Positions 1 to 8,018 of a stretch of DNA of 11,047 bases are shown piece by piece. The translations under genes and the position numbers were made by a program. The notes beneath the pieces are model-generated. The model was not told where the DNA came from. It made no database searches and was given only the letters and a program-made list of their open reading frames with translations. Origin of the DNA: Actinomycetota bacterium (GTDB lineage Bacteria > Actinomycetota > Actinomycetes > Actinomycetales > Microbacteriaceae); assembly GCA_009704605.1 (NCBI GenBank), contig WLDW01000015.1:1-11047 (forward strand), given 5' to 3'. Every line of letters begins with the position of its first letter. Position 1 is the stretch's first letter.

Positions 1-17
1 CCGGAAATTGAAGTCAT
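1..17 (-). CDS. Start of a further mtl-operon gene, cut by the window edge
   Basis: On the minus strand an ATG lies six bases after the TAA stop of the mannitol permease gene. It reads M-T-S-I-S before the window ends. The close spacing and shared strand suggest the next gene of the same operon. Because the permease stops before the IIB domain that follows it in the E. coli protein, this frame could encode a stand-alone IIB; IIA or mannitol-1-phosphate dehydrogenase are equally possible from five codons. No clear Shine-Dalgarno is visible, so translation may be coupled to the permease stop. The identity is inference only. Confidence 0.4.
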
Positions 18-23
18 GGCTTA

Positions 24-1130
24 TTAGCCGTTCTTCATCTTCTTGGATGCTTTACGTGCTCCCTCTAGGTCAGCATAGTCATCCTGGTTGCCGGTCTTTA
101 GAAGCACCCAACCTACTAGGAATGACGCGGTTGCTGAAAGAAGGATTCCAAGTAGAACACCGAAGTGGTCTCCTGGAGGGGTCACAGCGATGTAAGCAAA
201 GATTGATCCAGGTGACGGTGTTGCAACAAGTCCAACTCCGGTAACCATGAATGTTGCAATACCGGTGGCTCCACCAGCAATTGCAGCCAAGATCATCTTT
301 GGCTTTAGCAGTACGTAAGGGAAGTAAATCTCGTGAATTCCACCAAGGAAGTGGATCACGATAGATCCCGGTACTGAACCGCGAAGAACCTTTGGTCCTG
401 CTAGCCAAAACGCAACTAGGATTCCAAGTCCAGGTCCTGGGTTGGTCTCAAGCATGAACAGGATGGACTTGCCAGTCTCTTCAGCTTGAACAACACCAAG
501 TGGGCCAAGAACTCCATGGTTGATTGCGTTGTTTAGGAATAACACCTTGGCTGGTTCAACAAGGATCGCAGCTAGTGGAAGGATCGAGGTGTCGATCAAC
601 CACTGAACTCCGGCACCTAGCGTGTCAGACAAAGCAGTTACGGCTGGGCCGATACCAAGGTATCCACCAATTGCTGCCAACAGACCAGTGATTCCCAGGC
701 TGAAGTTACCAATTAGCATCTCAAAGCCAGCAGGGGTTACTGGATCAAGTACGGCATCAACTTTCTTTAGAACCCATGCTGCCAGTGGACCCATAATCAT
801 GGCGCCAAGGAACATAGGAATGGTGCTACCAACGATTACACCTACGGTTGCCACGGAACCAATTACGGCACCGCGCTGACCGTGAACCATCCGACCACCG
901 GTGTAGGCAATCAGGATTGGAAGCAGGTTAATAATCATTGGACCAACCATTGATGAAAGCTGCTCGTTAGGCAACCATCCGGTTGGGATAAATAGGGCTG
1001 TTAGCAAACCCCAGGCAATGAAGGCTCCAATGTTTGGAATCACCATTCCTGCAAGGTTTCCACCCAGCTTCTGTACTGCGGCGCGCCACCCGGTTTGGTT
1101 GCCTGTTCCGCTTGGAATATAACTACTCAT
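24..1130 (-). CDS. mtlA: Mannitol-specific PTS permease, IIC domain only
   Basis: Integral membrane permease of the phosphotransferase system, which takes up mannitol and passes it for phosphorylation to mannitol-1-phosphate. The 368 residues match the E. coli MtlA membrane domain from end to end as I recall that sequence: PNIGAFIAWG near 32-41, ALFIPTGWLPNE near 45-56, NNAINHG at 200-206, ETNPGPGLG at 228-236, and the substrate-site motif GGIHEIYFPY at 263-272, with E267 in the conserved GIHE position. Many hydrophobic segments run to about residue 350, followed by a charged tail ending KKMKNG. The IIB domain with its phospho-cysteine and the IIA domain are absent, so they must be encoded elsewhere, perhaps by the frame starting at base 17. 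The ATG is supported by a GAGAGG-type ribosome site about 11 bases upstream. It is co-directional with the DeoR-type gene before it. Family assignment is certain; loss of IIB as a natural split is inference. Confidence 0.93.
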   Translation of the reverse strand: MSSYIPSGTGNQTGWRAAVQKLGGNLAGMVIPNIGAFIAWGLLTALFIPTGWLPNEQLSSMVGPMIINLLPILIAYTGGRMVHGQRGAVIGSVATVGVIVGSTIPMFLGAMIMGPLAAWVLKKVDAVLDPVTPAGFEMLIGNFSLGITGLLAAIGGYLGIGPAVTALSDTLGAGVQWLIDTSILPLAAILVEPAKVLFLNNAINHGVLGPLGVVQAEETGKSILFMLETNPGPGLGILVAFWLAGPKVLRGSVPGSIVIHFLGGIHEIYFPYVLLKPKMILAAIAGGATGIATFMVTGVGLVATPSPGSIFAYIAVTPPGDHFGVLLGILLSATASFLVGWVLLKTGNQDDYADLEGARKASKKMKNG

Positions 1131-1186
1131 TTAGTCGACTACCTCTCTGTAGTTCATGGGTTGTATTGCACTCTGACCAAACCTCG

Positions 1187-1209
1187 CGGCAAAAAAGTTT
1201 CTTTTGCCG
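1187..1209. repeat. Inverted repeat in the mtlA leader
   Basis: The arms CGGCAAAA and TTTTGCCG (8 bp, perfect) are separated by 7 bases. It lies between the larger palindrome at 1223-1246 and the mtlA start. It is not followed by a T run on the mtlA strand, so it is unlikely to be a terminator there. It could be a second regulator site or a leader hairpin; no function can be assigned from sequence alone. Confidence 0.4.
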
Positions 1210-1222
1210 TTTGGGTTAGCCC

Positions 1223-1246
1223 CTTCAAACGCTCGAGCGTTCGAAG
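1223..1246. promoter_or_regulatory. Palindromic operator candidate upstream of mtlA
   Basis: A perfect 14-bp palindrome, AACGCTCGAGCGTT (1228-1241), sits inside a 24-bp dyad in which 11 of 12 base pairs match; the only mismatch is 1227/1242. It lies about 20 bases after the stop of the DeoR-type regulator and about 92 bases before the mtlA start, where a repressor of the permease operon would be expected to bind. On the plus strand it is followed by CTTTTTT, so it could also end antisense transcripts, but on the operon strand there is no T run. Binding by the neighbouring regulator is inference. Confidence 0.55.
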
Positions 1247-1267
1247 CTTTTTTGTCGATGGTTCTAG

Positions 1268-2026
1268 TCATGCTAGATCCACCTCAATTCCTTGGGAGGT
1301 GAGTTTCTCAACGTGAAGACGATCTGCGTCCACGTCGGTAACTACTCGGTCAATGTTTTTAAAGTTTGCAAAGAGAGCAGAGTAGCTGGAGCCAAACTTT
1401 GAGTTGTCAGCGAGAACGATCGTCTCGTTGGCGTGCTCAATCATCGCTTTCTTTACTGCGGCTTCATCAGGGTCAACAGTTGAAAAGCCGTGGTTGATGT
1501 CAATTCCATTGGTGCCAAGGAATGCAATCTGTGCTCGATAGCTTTGAAGATCTTGAACCGTCTTTGATCCAATCGAGCTAAGAGTTGTTGGTCTGATGCG
1601 ACCACCCAGCAGATAAACCTGAGTGGATGACTCTCCAAGAATGGAAGCAAGAGTGAGACTGTTGGTCACAACCATCAGTTGTGGCTTGTTGCGAAGTGAA
1701 TCAGCTAGAAATTCCGTGGTGGTTCCACCGTCAACAAAAATGCAACCTTCTTCTGGAAGGTACTGTGCCGCAATTGAGGCGATGCGAGCTTTTTGTTCCG
1801 GGTTGCGGTTTTTACGCTCTGGAAAAGTAAATTCATGTGAAAGGCGGCCAGCAGATATTGCTCCACCGTGAACTCGACGCAGTAATCCGCGCCTTTGAAG
1901 AATGTCTAGATCTCTGCGGACTGTCTCTACTGCAACGTGGAGCTTGCTTGAGGCATCGAGCGCGTCAATGCGTCCGTCCTTGTTCGACCATTCAATAAGT
2001 CGAAGCCTGCGCTCCTCAGCGAGCAT
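1268..2026 (-). CDS. DeoR-family transcriptional repressor of the mtl operon
   Basis: A 252-residue DeoR/GlpR-type regulator of the usual family length. Residues 3-57 form the winged helix-turn-helix, with the diagnostic run ETVRRDLDILQRRGLLRRVHGG at about 34-55. Residues about 78-236 form the sugar-phosphate-sensing DeoRC domain, with DGGTTTEF at 99-106, the TNSL segment, a LLGGRIR segment and the terminal LADNSKFG stretch. Such proteins repress sugar operons and release DNA when a phosphorylated sugar binds. Its position immediately before the mannitol permease on the same strand suggests that it controls mannitol uptake, as DeoR-type MtlR does in Corynebacterium; the ligand is inferred. 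The ATG is preceded by AGGAAA (2030-2035). About 120 bases separate it from the upstream SURF1 gene, enough for its own promoter. Confidence 0.88.
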   Translation of the reverse strand: MLAEERRLRLIEWSNKDGRIDALDASSKLHVAVETVRRDLDILQRRGLLRRVHGGAISAGRLSHEFTFPERKNRNPEQKARIASIAAQYLPEEGCIFVDGGTTTEFLADSLRNKPQLMVVTNSLTLASILGESSTQVYLLGGRIRPTTLSSIGSKTVQDLQSYRAQIAFLGTNGIDINHGFSTVDPDEAAVKKAMIEHANETIVLADNSKFGSSYSALFANFKNIDRVVTDVDADRLHVEKLTSQGIEVDLA

Positions 2027-2120
2027 TTGTTTCCTGTCCGAATCTGCCTGATTGTGTAGTTTTCTGACTGATTGAGGAAAAAACTAGCAGATAATTTGGC
2101 CCAAAATACCAGAAACAGGC

Positions 2121-2152
2121 AAAAAAGGGCTCGAAAGCTAGAAAAACTAGCC
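2121..2152 (-). terminator. Weak terminator candidate after the SURF1 gene
   Basis: On the minus strand the sequence over the SURF1 stop codon can fold as GCTAG-TTTTT-CTAGC, or as a GGCT/AGCC outer stem, and is followed by CCCTTTTTTG. The stems are short (4-5 bp), so this is only a candidate Rho-independent terminator separating the guaB-guaB3-SURF1 transcript from the DeoR-type gene. Confidence 0.3.
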
Positions 2153-2932
2153 TTGCAGCTCACGCATTCGGGCATCTTCGACCAGTCGCCACCACAAAAA
2201 CACCGCAAATCCAGCAAACAAAGCCCATTCGAGGGCATAAAACAGTGTCAGCCAGTTCACCTGGGTTCCCGCTTCGGGCGGGGCAATCACAATTGTCTCT
2301 AGTCCAAAGCCTGGATCTGAGTCCAGAACCATAAAGCCAGCAAGGCTCTGAGCTCCAGCACCTCTATATAGGTTCACCAGTTGAGCCAGTGAGAAGCTTT
2401 CCAATAAGTAAGGCTTTGCCGGATCTGTCAGAGCAACTGGCCCCTCAGTCTGAAGATATCTTCCGGTCTGCTCCAAAAAAGCCTGAGCTTGAATTGATTC
2501 CATCAATTCTGCTCTTGCGGTTTCTGCTAACGAGAGACTCTCGGCAAAACCAATCCCAACACTCAAGCTTGCGGTTGAGTCACCGTCTTCTAGCAGCACA
2601 CCCGCATTTGCAATGACCCAATATCCCGGGACCACTTCATCGTTAGTGCGCTGTAAACGATTGGCAACAATGAAAACATTCTGAGTATCAAGCATTAGCT
2701 CCGCTTTGACCCTTTTGTTGGCAGCGATTGCCGTAAGCGGCGCTCCGGGTTTTTCTGAATCAATCAGAACAAGTGGTAATTGAGATTTATCCTCTGGTTC
2801 AACCTCGGTGAAAGTTCGCTCTAATTGCCACTGACCCAGAAGAGCGAATACTGCCGCAATCGCAAGCGCTAGGAATAATCCAAAAATCCATTTGGGTCTT
2901 CTAGCGACCTGAGACCAGGTTGGGTTAGTCAT
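2147..2932 (-). CDS. SURF1-family cytochrome c oxidase assembly protein
   Basis: A 261-residue membrane protein of SURF1 type, which helps assemble aa3-type cytochrome c oxidase, probably at the heme a insertion step. The architecture is typical. A short cytoplasmic N-terminus with RRPKW is followed by transmembrane helix 1 at about 15-33, which runs into the family motif GQWQLER (33-39). A large extracytoplasmic region follows, and transmembrane helix 2 lies near the C-terminus (about 228-250, ending FLWWRLVEDARM). The ATG overlaps the TAA stop of guaB3 by one base (TAATG), so translation is probably coupled. There is no functional link to purine synthesis; being next to guaB3 appears to be an actinobacterial neighbourhood. 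Family-level confidence is good from the two-helix layout and the WQLER motif. Confidence 0.85.
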   Translation of the reverse strand: MTNPTWSQVARRPKWIFGLFLALAIAAVFALLGQWQLERTFTEVEPEDKSQLPLVLIDSEKPGAPLTAIAANKRVKAELMLDTQNVFIVANRLQRTNDEVVPGYWVIANAGVLLEDGDSTASLSVGIGFAESLSLAETARAELMESIQAQAFLEQTGRYLQTEGPVALTDPAKPYLLESFSLAQLVNLYRGAGAQSLAGFMVLDSDPGFGLETIVIAPPEAGTQVNWLTLFYALEWALFAGFAVFLWWRLVEDARMRELQG

Positions 2933-4053
2933 TAGCTCTTTACGTAAGGAGCAATTACAACTTCAACGCGCTGGAACTCTTTTAGATCTGAATAACCAGT
3001 AGTTGCCATAGATCTAGCAAGAGCCCCAACAATGTTGGATGCGCCATCGGCTGAAGAAGAAGGCCCGGTAAGAATCTGCTTTAGTGATCCAGTTTGCTCA
3101 ACGCGCACGCGGTGGCCTCGAGGAAGTTCCGCGTGGAAAGCCTCTTGGCCCCAGTGCCAACCACGACCTGGAGCATCAGTCGAACGGGCAAGAATTGATC
3201 CAATCATCACCGCATCTGCTCCGCAGGCAATTGCCTTGACGATATCTCCCGAGGTACCCAGTCCGCCATCGGCAATAACGTGAACATAGCGGCCACCAGA
3301 CTCGTCCATGTAGTCACGTCTGGCTCCAGCCACATCAGCTACCGCAGTAGCCATTGGGGCATGGATGCCAAGTACGGCGCGGGTTGTGGAGGCGGCTCCG
3401 CCACCGAAACCAACCAGGACGCCGGCTGCTCCGGTGCGCATTAGGTGCAAGGCTGCGGTGTAGTTTGCTACCCCTCCAACGATTACTGGAACGTCAAGTT
3501 CGTAGATGAACTTCTTTAGATTCAGTGGCTCAGAATCTTTGGCAACGTGCTCTGCCGAAACGGTGTTGCCGCGAATCACAAACAGGTCAACTCCGGCTTT
3601 CAAAACCACATCGCTAAACTGAGCGGTGCGCTGCGGTGAAAGTGCTGCCGACACCGTCACACCGCCAGCTCGGATCTGCGCGATTCGATCGCGAATTAGT
3701 TCTGGCTTGATTGGCTCGGCATAGATCTGCTGCATTCTTGCGGTTGCTTCAGAATCTTTTAGCTTTGAGATTTCCTCAAGGAGTTTTTCTGGCTTGTCAT
3801 ACCTGGTCCAAAGACCTTCGAGATCCAAAACTCCTAGGCCGCCAAGTTTTCCAATTTCAATTGCGGTCTCAGGTGAAACAACTGAGTCCATTGGAGCTGC
3901 CAGAATCGGCATTGAAAACTGGTAGGCGTCAATTGCCCAAGCGGTTGAAACATCCTGGGGGTCACGGGTTCGCCTAGTTGGGACAATCGCGATGTCATCG
4001 AAGGCATAGGCGCTCTTGGCGCGCTTGTTTCTCCCGATTTCTATTTCGGTCAT
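2932..4053 (-). CDS. guaB3: GuaB3-family IMP dehydrogenase-like protein
   Basis: A 373-residue TIM-barrel protein of the IMPDH/GMP reductase family, with no CBS domains. It begins with the family segment FDDIAIVP (18-25) and has APMDSVVSPE at 53-62, the phosphate-binding stretch IADGGLGTSGDIVKAIACGADAVMIGS, and a C-terminal half typical of GuaB3 (TGYSDLKEFQRVEV). The loop that carries the catalytic cysteine in IMPDH (GPGSICTTR) here reads GGGAASTTR, with Ser222 aligned to the cysteine. It is therefore unlikely to act as a normal IMPDH. As I recall, cyanobacterial GuaB3 is an active IMPDH, whereas the actinobacterial form has no settled function. It lies 11 bases after guaB, as in mycobacteria. 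The start has AGGAGA 8 bases upstream, overlapping the guaB TAG stop. SURF1 follows with a TAATG overlap. Confidence 0.93.
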   Translation of the reverse strand: MTEIEIGRNKRAKSAYAFDDIAIVPTRRTRDPQDVSTAWAIDAYQFSMPILAAPMDSVVSPETAIEIGKLGGLGVLDLEGLWTRYDKPEKLLEEISKLKDSEATARMQQIYAEPIKPELIRDRIAQIRAGGVTVSAALSPQRTAQFSDVVLKAGVDLFVIRGNTVSAEHVAKDSEPLNLKKFIYELDVPVIVGGVANYTAALHLMRTGAAGVLVGFGGGAASTTRAVLGIHAPMATAVADVAGARRDYMDESGGRYVHVIADGGLGTSGDIVKAIACGADAVMIGSILARSTDAPGRGWHWGQEAFHAELPRGHRVRVEQTGSLKQILTGPSSSADGASNIVGALARSMATTGYSDLKEFQRVEVVIAPYVKS

Positions 4054-4064
4054 GAAGATTTCTC

Positions 4065-5612
<1,548 letters not shown>

Positions 5613-5620
5613 CTAGTTTT

Positions 5621-5648
5621 TTTTCAGGCCTAAAGACAGTGCTATTCT
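5621..5648 (+). promoter_or_regulatory. Possible promoter for the liv operon
   Basis: TTTTCA (5621-5626) and TATTCT (5643-5648) are separated by 16 bases and each match the sigma-70 consensus at four of six (-35) or four to five of six (-10) positions. They lie in the 148-base gap between divergent guaB and livH, on the livH side. The assignment rests on hexamer similarity alone, so confidence is low. The same gap must also hold the guaB promoter, for which I find no convincing pair. Confidence 0.28.
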
Positions 5649-5650
5649 TT

Positions 5651-5678
5651 GGTAAACCCTGAAAACTGGGGTAAATCC
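5651..5678. repeat. Direct repeat in the guaB/livH divergent gap
   Basis: GGTAAACCC (5651-5659) and GGTAAATCC (5670-5678) match at 8 of 9 positions and start 19 bases apart, close to two helical turns. A third copy of the core, inverted, is TTTACC at 5602-5607. The spacing and location suggest a regulator binding site, but no regulator can be named. Confidence 0.35.
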
Positions 5679-5685
5679 AAGATGA

Positions 5686-5697
5686 GGCATCGATGCC
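5686..5697. repeat. 12-bp perfect palindrome upstream of livH
   Basis: GGCATCGATGCC is a perfect dyad 21 bases before the livH start. In RNA it could form only a four-pair stem with a four-base loop, so a DNA-binding site is the more likely use if it has any. With only 12 bases it may also be chance. Confidence 0.35.
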
Positions 5698-5709
5698 CAG
5701 GAATGACAT

Positions 5710-5714
5710 GGAGG
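5710..5714 (+). promoter_or_regulatory. Ribosome binding site selecting the livH TTG start
   Basis: GGAGG lies four bases before the TTG at 5719. Nearby ATG codons at 5703 and 5708 are in other frames, and the one at 5708 meets a stop after four codons. TTG is therefore the best start, and it also gives a proper signal peptide with a basic N-region. Confidence 0.6.
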
Positions 5715-5718
5715 CACC

Positions 5719-7026
5719 TTGATCCTCTCCACAACCCAACGAGGTTCTAGAAGCTGGATTCAGCTACTAATGCTGGCCGTCGTTACTGCCATAACCTTCG
5801 GTGGCCTGTTTGCAACTAGCGCTCATGCCGACGAAGTTGGCACAGACCTGCCGTTCAAGATTGTTGGAAACGTCAAAAATGAAGGAATCGCACTTGAGGG
5901 CGTTCGAATCGTTGTTTCCGGCGGCGGCTACACCGCCGAAACTGTCACTGACGCAGATGGCAAGTGGTACATCGGGGTTCCCGAAAAGGCTGGATACACA
6001 GTATCTCTTGATCAAGAGACCCTTCCCGCTGGCATTGCAGTTATTGAAGAGGGCGGAGCTGAACAGTCGGTTGAAATTGGACCCTCGGGAAGCGTTACCA
6101 AAAACTTCTTTATTGGTGAAGGTGAACGAATTGTCGTCAGCCTATTTGATCAAGTAATTGCTCGAATTGTTTATGGCTTGAACTTTGGTTTGATGCTTGG
6201 GTTGGCAGCGGTTGGCCTTTCACTGGTGTTTGGAACAACAGGTTTGTCTAACTTCGCGCACGCAGAGATGGTTACCTTCGGTGCTATCACCGCATTCTTC
6301 CTTGGCGGCCTCTTGGCGCTACCAATTTGGGTTGCAATTCCAGCTGCAGTTGTAATAAGCGGTCTGATGGGTTGGGGCCTAGATTCAGGTCTTTGGCGAC
6401 CGCTTAGAAAACGTGGGCTTGGTCTTGTCCAGCTGATGATTGTCTCGATTGGTTTGTCTCTTGCTGTTCGTTACTTGTTCCAATTCTTTGTTGGAGGAGG
6501 AACCTCTCAGCTTCCTGGCTTTGACTCACCGAAGATAAAACTATTTGGCGCGACTTCGCTGAGCGTCATTGACATCGCTTCGATGGTTTTGAGCCTTGTT
6601 GTTATTATCGGATTCGCCTGGTGGTTGATGACTACTCAAACAGGAAAAGCCACCCGCGCCATTTCTGACAACCCGGATCTGGCAGCCGCATCTGGTATTG
6701 ACGTTGACCGCGTGATCCGGATTGTTTGGATTGTGGCGGCTGGACTAGCTGGTCTTTCGGGTGTGTTGTGGGCCTACTTCCGTCCAGGCATCAAATGGGA
6801 CATGGGCGCTCAAATCCTATTGTTGATTTTTGCCGCTGTGACTCTTGGTGGCTTAGGAACTGCTTTTGGTGCACTTCTTGGGGCCCTGGTAGTTGGTTTG
6901 TTGGTTGAAGTCTCAAGCCTCGTGATCCCATCGGATCTCAAGTACGTAGGGGCATTGGTCGTTTTGATCGTGATCTTGCTAGTAAGACCGCAGGGAATCC
7001 TGGGTCGAAAAGAACGAATAGGTTAG
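5719..7026 (+). CDS. livH: LivH-type ABC permease with N-terminal signal peptide and beta domain
   Basis: One of two membrane subunits of a branched-chain amino acid type ABC importer. At 435 residues it is about 130-140 longer than a standard LivH. Residues 1-37 look like a signal peptide: a basic QRGSRSW start, a hydrophobic core, and cleavage after SAHA. Residues about 44-133 form a beta-rich extracytoplasmic domain that resembles carboxypeptidase-regulatory or Cna-B-like folds (NEGIALEGVRIVVSGGGY, then TVTDADGKWYIGVP). The permease begins near 141, with GLSLVFGTTGLSNFAHAE at 166-183 matching the LivH pattern. The ATPase-contact loop lies near 312-332 (TRAISDNPDLAAASGIDVD), and the protein ends RPQGILG like LivM. 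It heads a four-gene set with livM 11 bases on. What the extra domain does is unknown; it could contact the binding protein or the cell wall. The substrate is inferred from family and could be another amino acid. Confidence 0.88.
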   Translation: MILSTTQRGSRSWIQLLMLAVVTAITFGGLFATSAHADEVGTDLPFKIVGNVKNEGIALEGVRIVVSGGGYTAETVTDADGKWYIGVPEKAGYTVSLDQETLPAGIAVIEEGGAEQSVEIGPSGSVTKNFFIGEGERIVVSLFDQVIARIVYGLNFGLMLGLAAVGLSLVFGTTGLSNFAHAEMVTFGAITAFFLGGLLALPIWVAIPAAVVISGLMGWGLDSGLWRPLRKRGLGLVQLMIVSIGLSLAVRYLFQFFVGGGTSQLPGFDSPKIKLFGATSLSVIDIASMVLSLVVIIGFAWWLMTTQTGKATRAISDNPDLAAASGIDVDRVIRIVWIVAAGLAGLSGVLWAYFRPGIKWDMGAQILLLIFAAVTLGGLGTAFGALLGALVVGLLVEVSSLVIPSDLKYVGALVVLIVILLVRPQGILGRKERIG

Positions 7027-7037
7027 GGAAGGCAGCT

Positions 7038-8018
7038 ATGGACTGGTCTGCAATTTTATCCAACACCGCTCAAGGCCTTCTGAGCCCAGCCACTATGGCC
7101 TTCGCTCTTGCCGCTCTAGGGCTTGCGATGCACTTCGGTTTCGCAGGACTGCTGAACTTTGGTATCGCTGGCTTCATGGCTATTGGAGCCTATGGTTACG
7201 CAATCTCGATTCTCACCTTCGGCTTTGAGTGGTGGCAGGGAATCTTAGTTAGCCTGGTCGCCTCTGTGCTATTTTCGCTACTTTTGGGAATTCCAACCCT
7301 TCGACTTCGCGGTGACTACTTGGCAATTGTGACAATCGCTGCTGCGGAAATTCTTCGCTTGCTATTTCTTACCAATGCCTTCGTTGATGTCACAGGTAGC
7401 GCTGATGGTCTCTCCGGATACCACAACAGCTTCCGAGCAGCCAACCCGTTCCCAGAGGGTGACTATGGATTCGGTCCTTGGACCTACAACAATATCGAGG
7501 TCTGGGTTCTAATTCTTGGCCTGATCACTCTGGCTATCTGTGCTTTCTTGTTACTGCTTCTTATGAAGAGCCCTTGGGGTCGCGTCATCAAGGGAATCCG
7601 CGAAGATGAGGATGCAGTTCGAGCACTTGGTAAGAATGTCTTTGCATACAAGATGCAAGCACTCATCATTGGTGGAGTGTTTGGGTCCTTGGGTGGAATC
7701 GTTTACGCTCTTCCGTCAGCTGTGAACCCGGGTGTTTATGTGACCTCGTTGACCTTCTTCGTTTGGACAGCACTTCTTCTAGGTGGAGCGGCAACTGTGT
7801 TTGGCCCAGTTCTTGGAGCAGTTATCTTCTGGGTGCTTCAGGCCTTCTTATCAAACGTGCTGCCCCAGCTCGTTTCCAGCGGAATACTTCCGTTCATCAG
7901 TAGCATTCAGGCTTCAACTATCAGGTTCATCCTGGTGGGAGTTGGTCTCATGCTTCTTGTCATTTACCGTCCTCAAGGAATTCTTGGCGACAAAAAGGAG
8001 CTGACCTTTGTCAAGTAG
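7038..8018 (+). CDS. livM: LivM-type branched-chain amino acid ABC permease
   Basis: The second membrane subunit of the importer, 326 residues and of usual family length. It is hydrophobic throughout and has the LivM signature LRLRGDYLAIVTIAAAEILR (88-107). The cytoplasmic coupling loop is SPWGRVIKGIREDEDAVRALG (178-198), which docks to the LivG/LivF ATPases. An extracytoplasmic stretch at about 113-150 separates the two halves, and the C-terminus reads YRPQGILGDKKE. The ATG is preceded by AGGGAAGG (7025-7032) at five bases. Its last 11 bases overlap the start of livG in another frame, which indicates coupled translation within the operon. Confidence 0.94.
   Translation: MDWSAILSNTAQGLLSPATMAFALAALGLAMHFGFAGLLNFGIAGFMAIGAYGYAISILTFGFEWWQGILVSLVASVLFSLLLGIPTLRLRGDYLAIVTIAAAEILRLLFLTNAFVDVTGSADGLSGYHNSFRAANPFPEGDYGFGPWTYNNIEVWVLILGLITLAICAFLLLLLMKSPWGRVIKGIREDEDAVRALGKNVFAYKMQALIIGGVFGSLGGIVYALPSAVNPGVYVTSLTFFVWTALLLGGAATVFGPVLGAVIFWVLQAFLSNVLPQLVSSGILPFISSIQASTIRFILVGVGLMLLVIYRPQGILGDKKELTFVK
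7995..8000 (+). promoter_or_regulatory. Ribosome binding site selecting the livG TTG start
   Basis: AAGGAG inside the end of livM lies seven bases before the TTG at 8008, an ideal spacing. The only other plausible start, ATG at 8116, has no purine-rich site before it. This supports the TTG start and the 36-residue N-terminal extension of LivG. Confidence 0.7.

Noticed and set aside
622..879. Open frames of 60-135 codons on the strand opposite mtlA, guaB, guaB3, the liv genes and the receptor gene
   Set aside because: They lie wholly or mostly within clearly recognised genes, have no ribosome sites or recognisable domains, and often begin at non-ATG codons. They are best explained as by-products of the codon use of the real genes.
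1223..1260. The palindrome followed by CTTTTTT read as a plus-strand terminator
   Set aside because: No plus-strand gene lies upstream in the window, and on the minus strand, where the genes are, no T run follows. An operator fits the position better, though an antisense terminator is not excluded.
8008..8018. The livM/livG overlap as a sign of frameshift or sequencing error
   Set aside because: Both proteins are complete with intact motifs and termini; an 11-base overlap is ordinary translational coupling.
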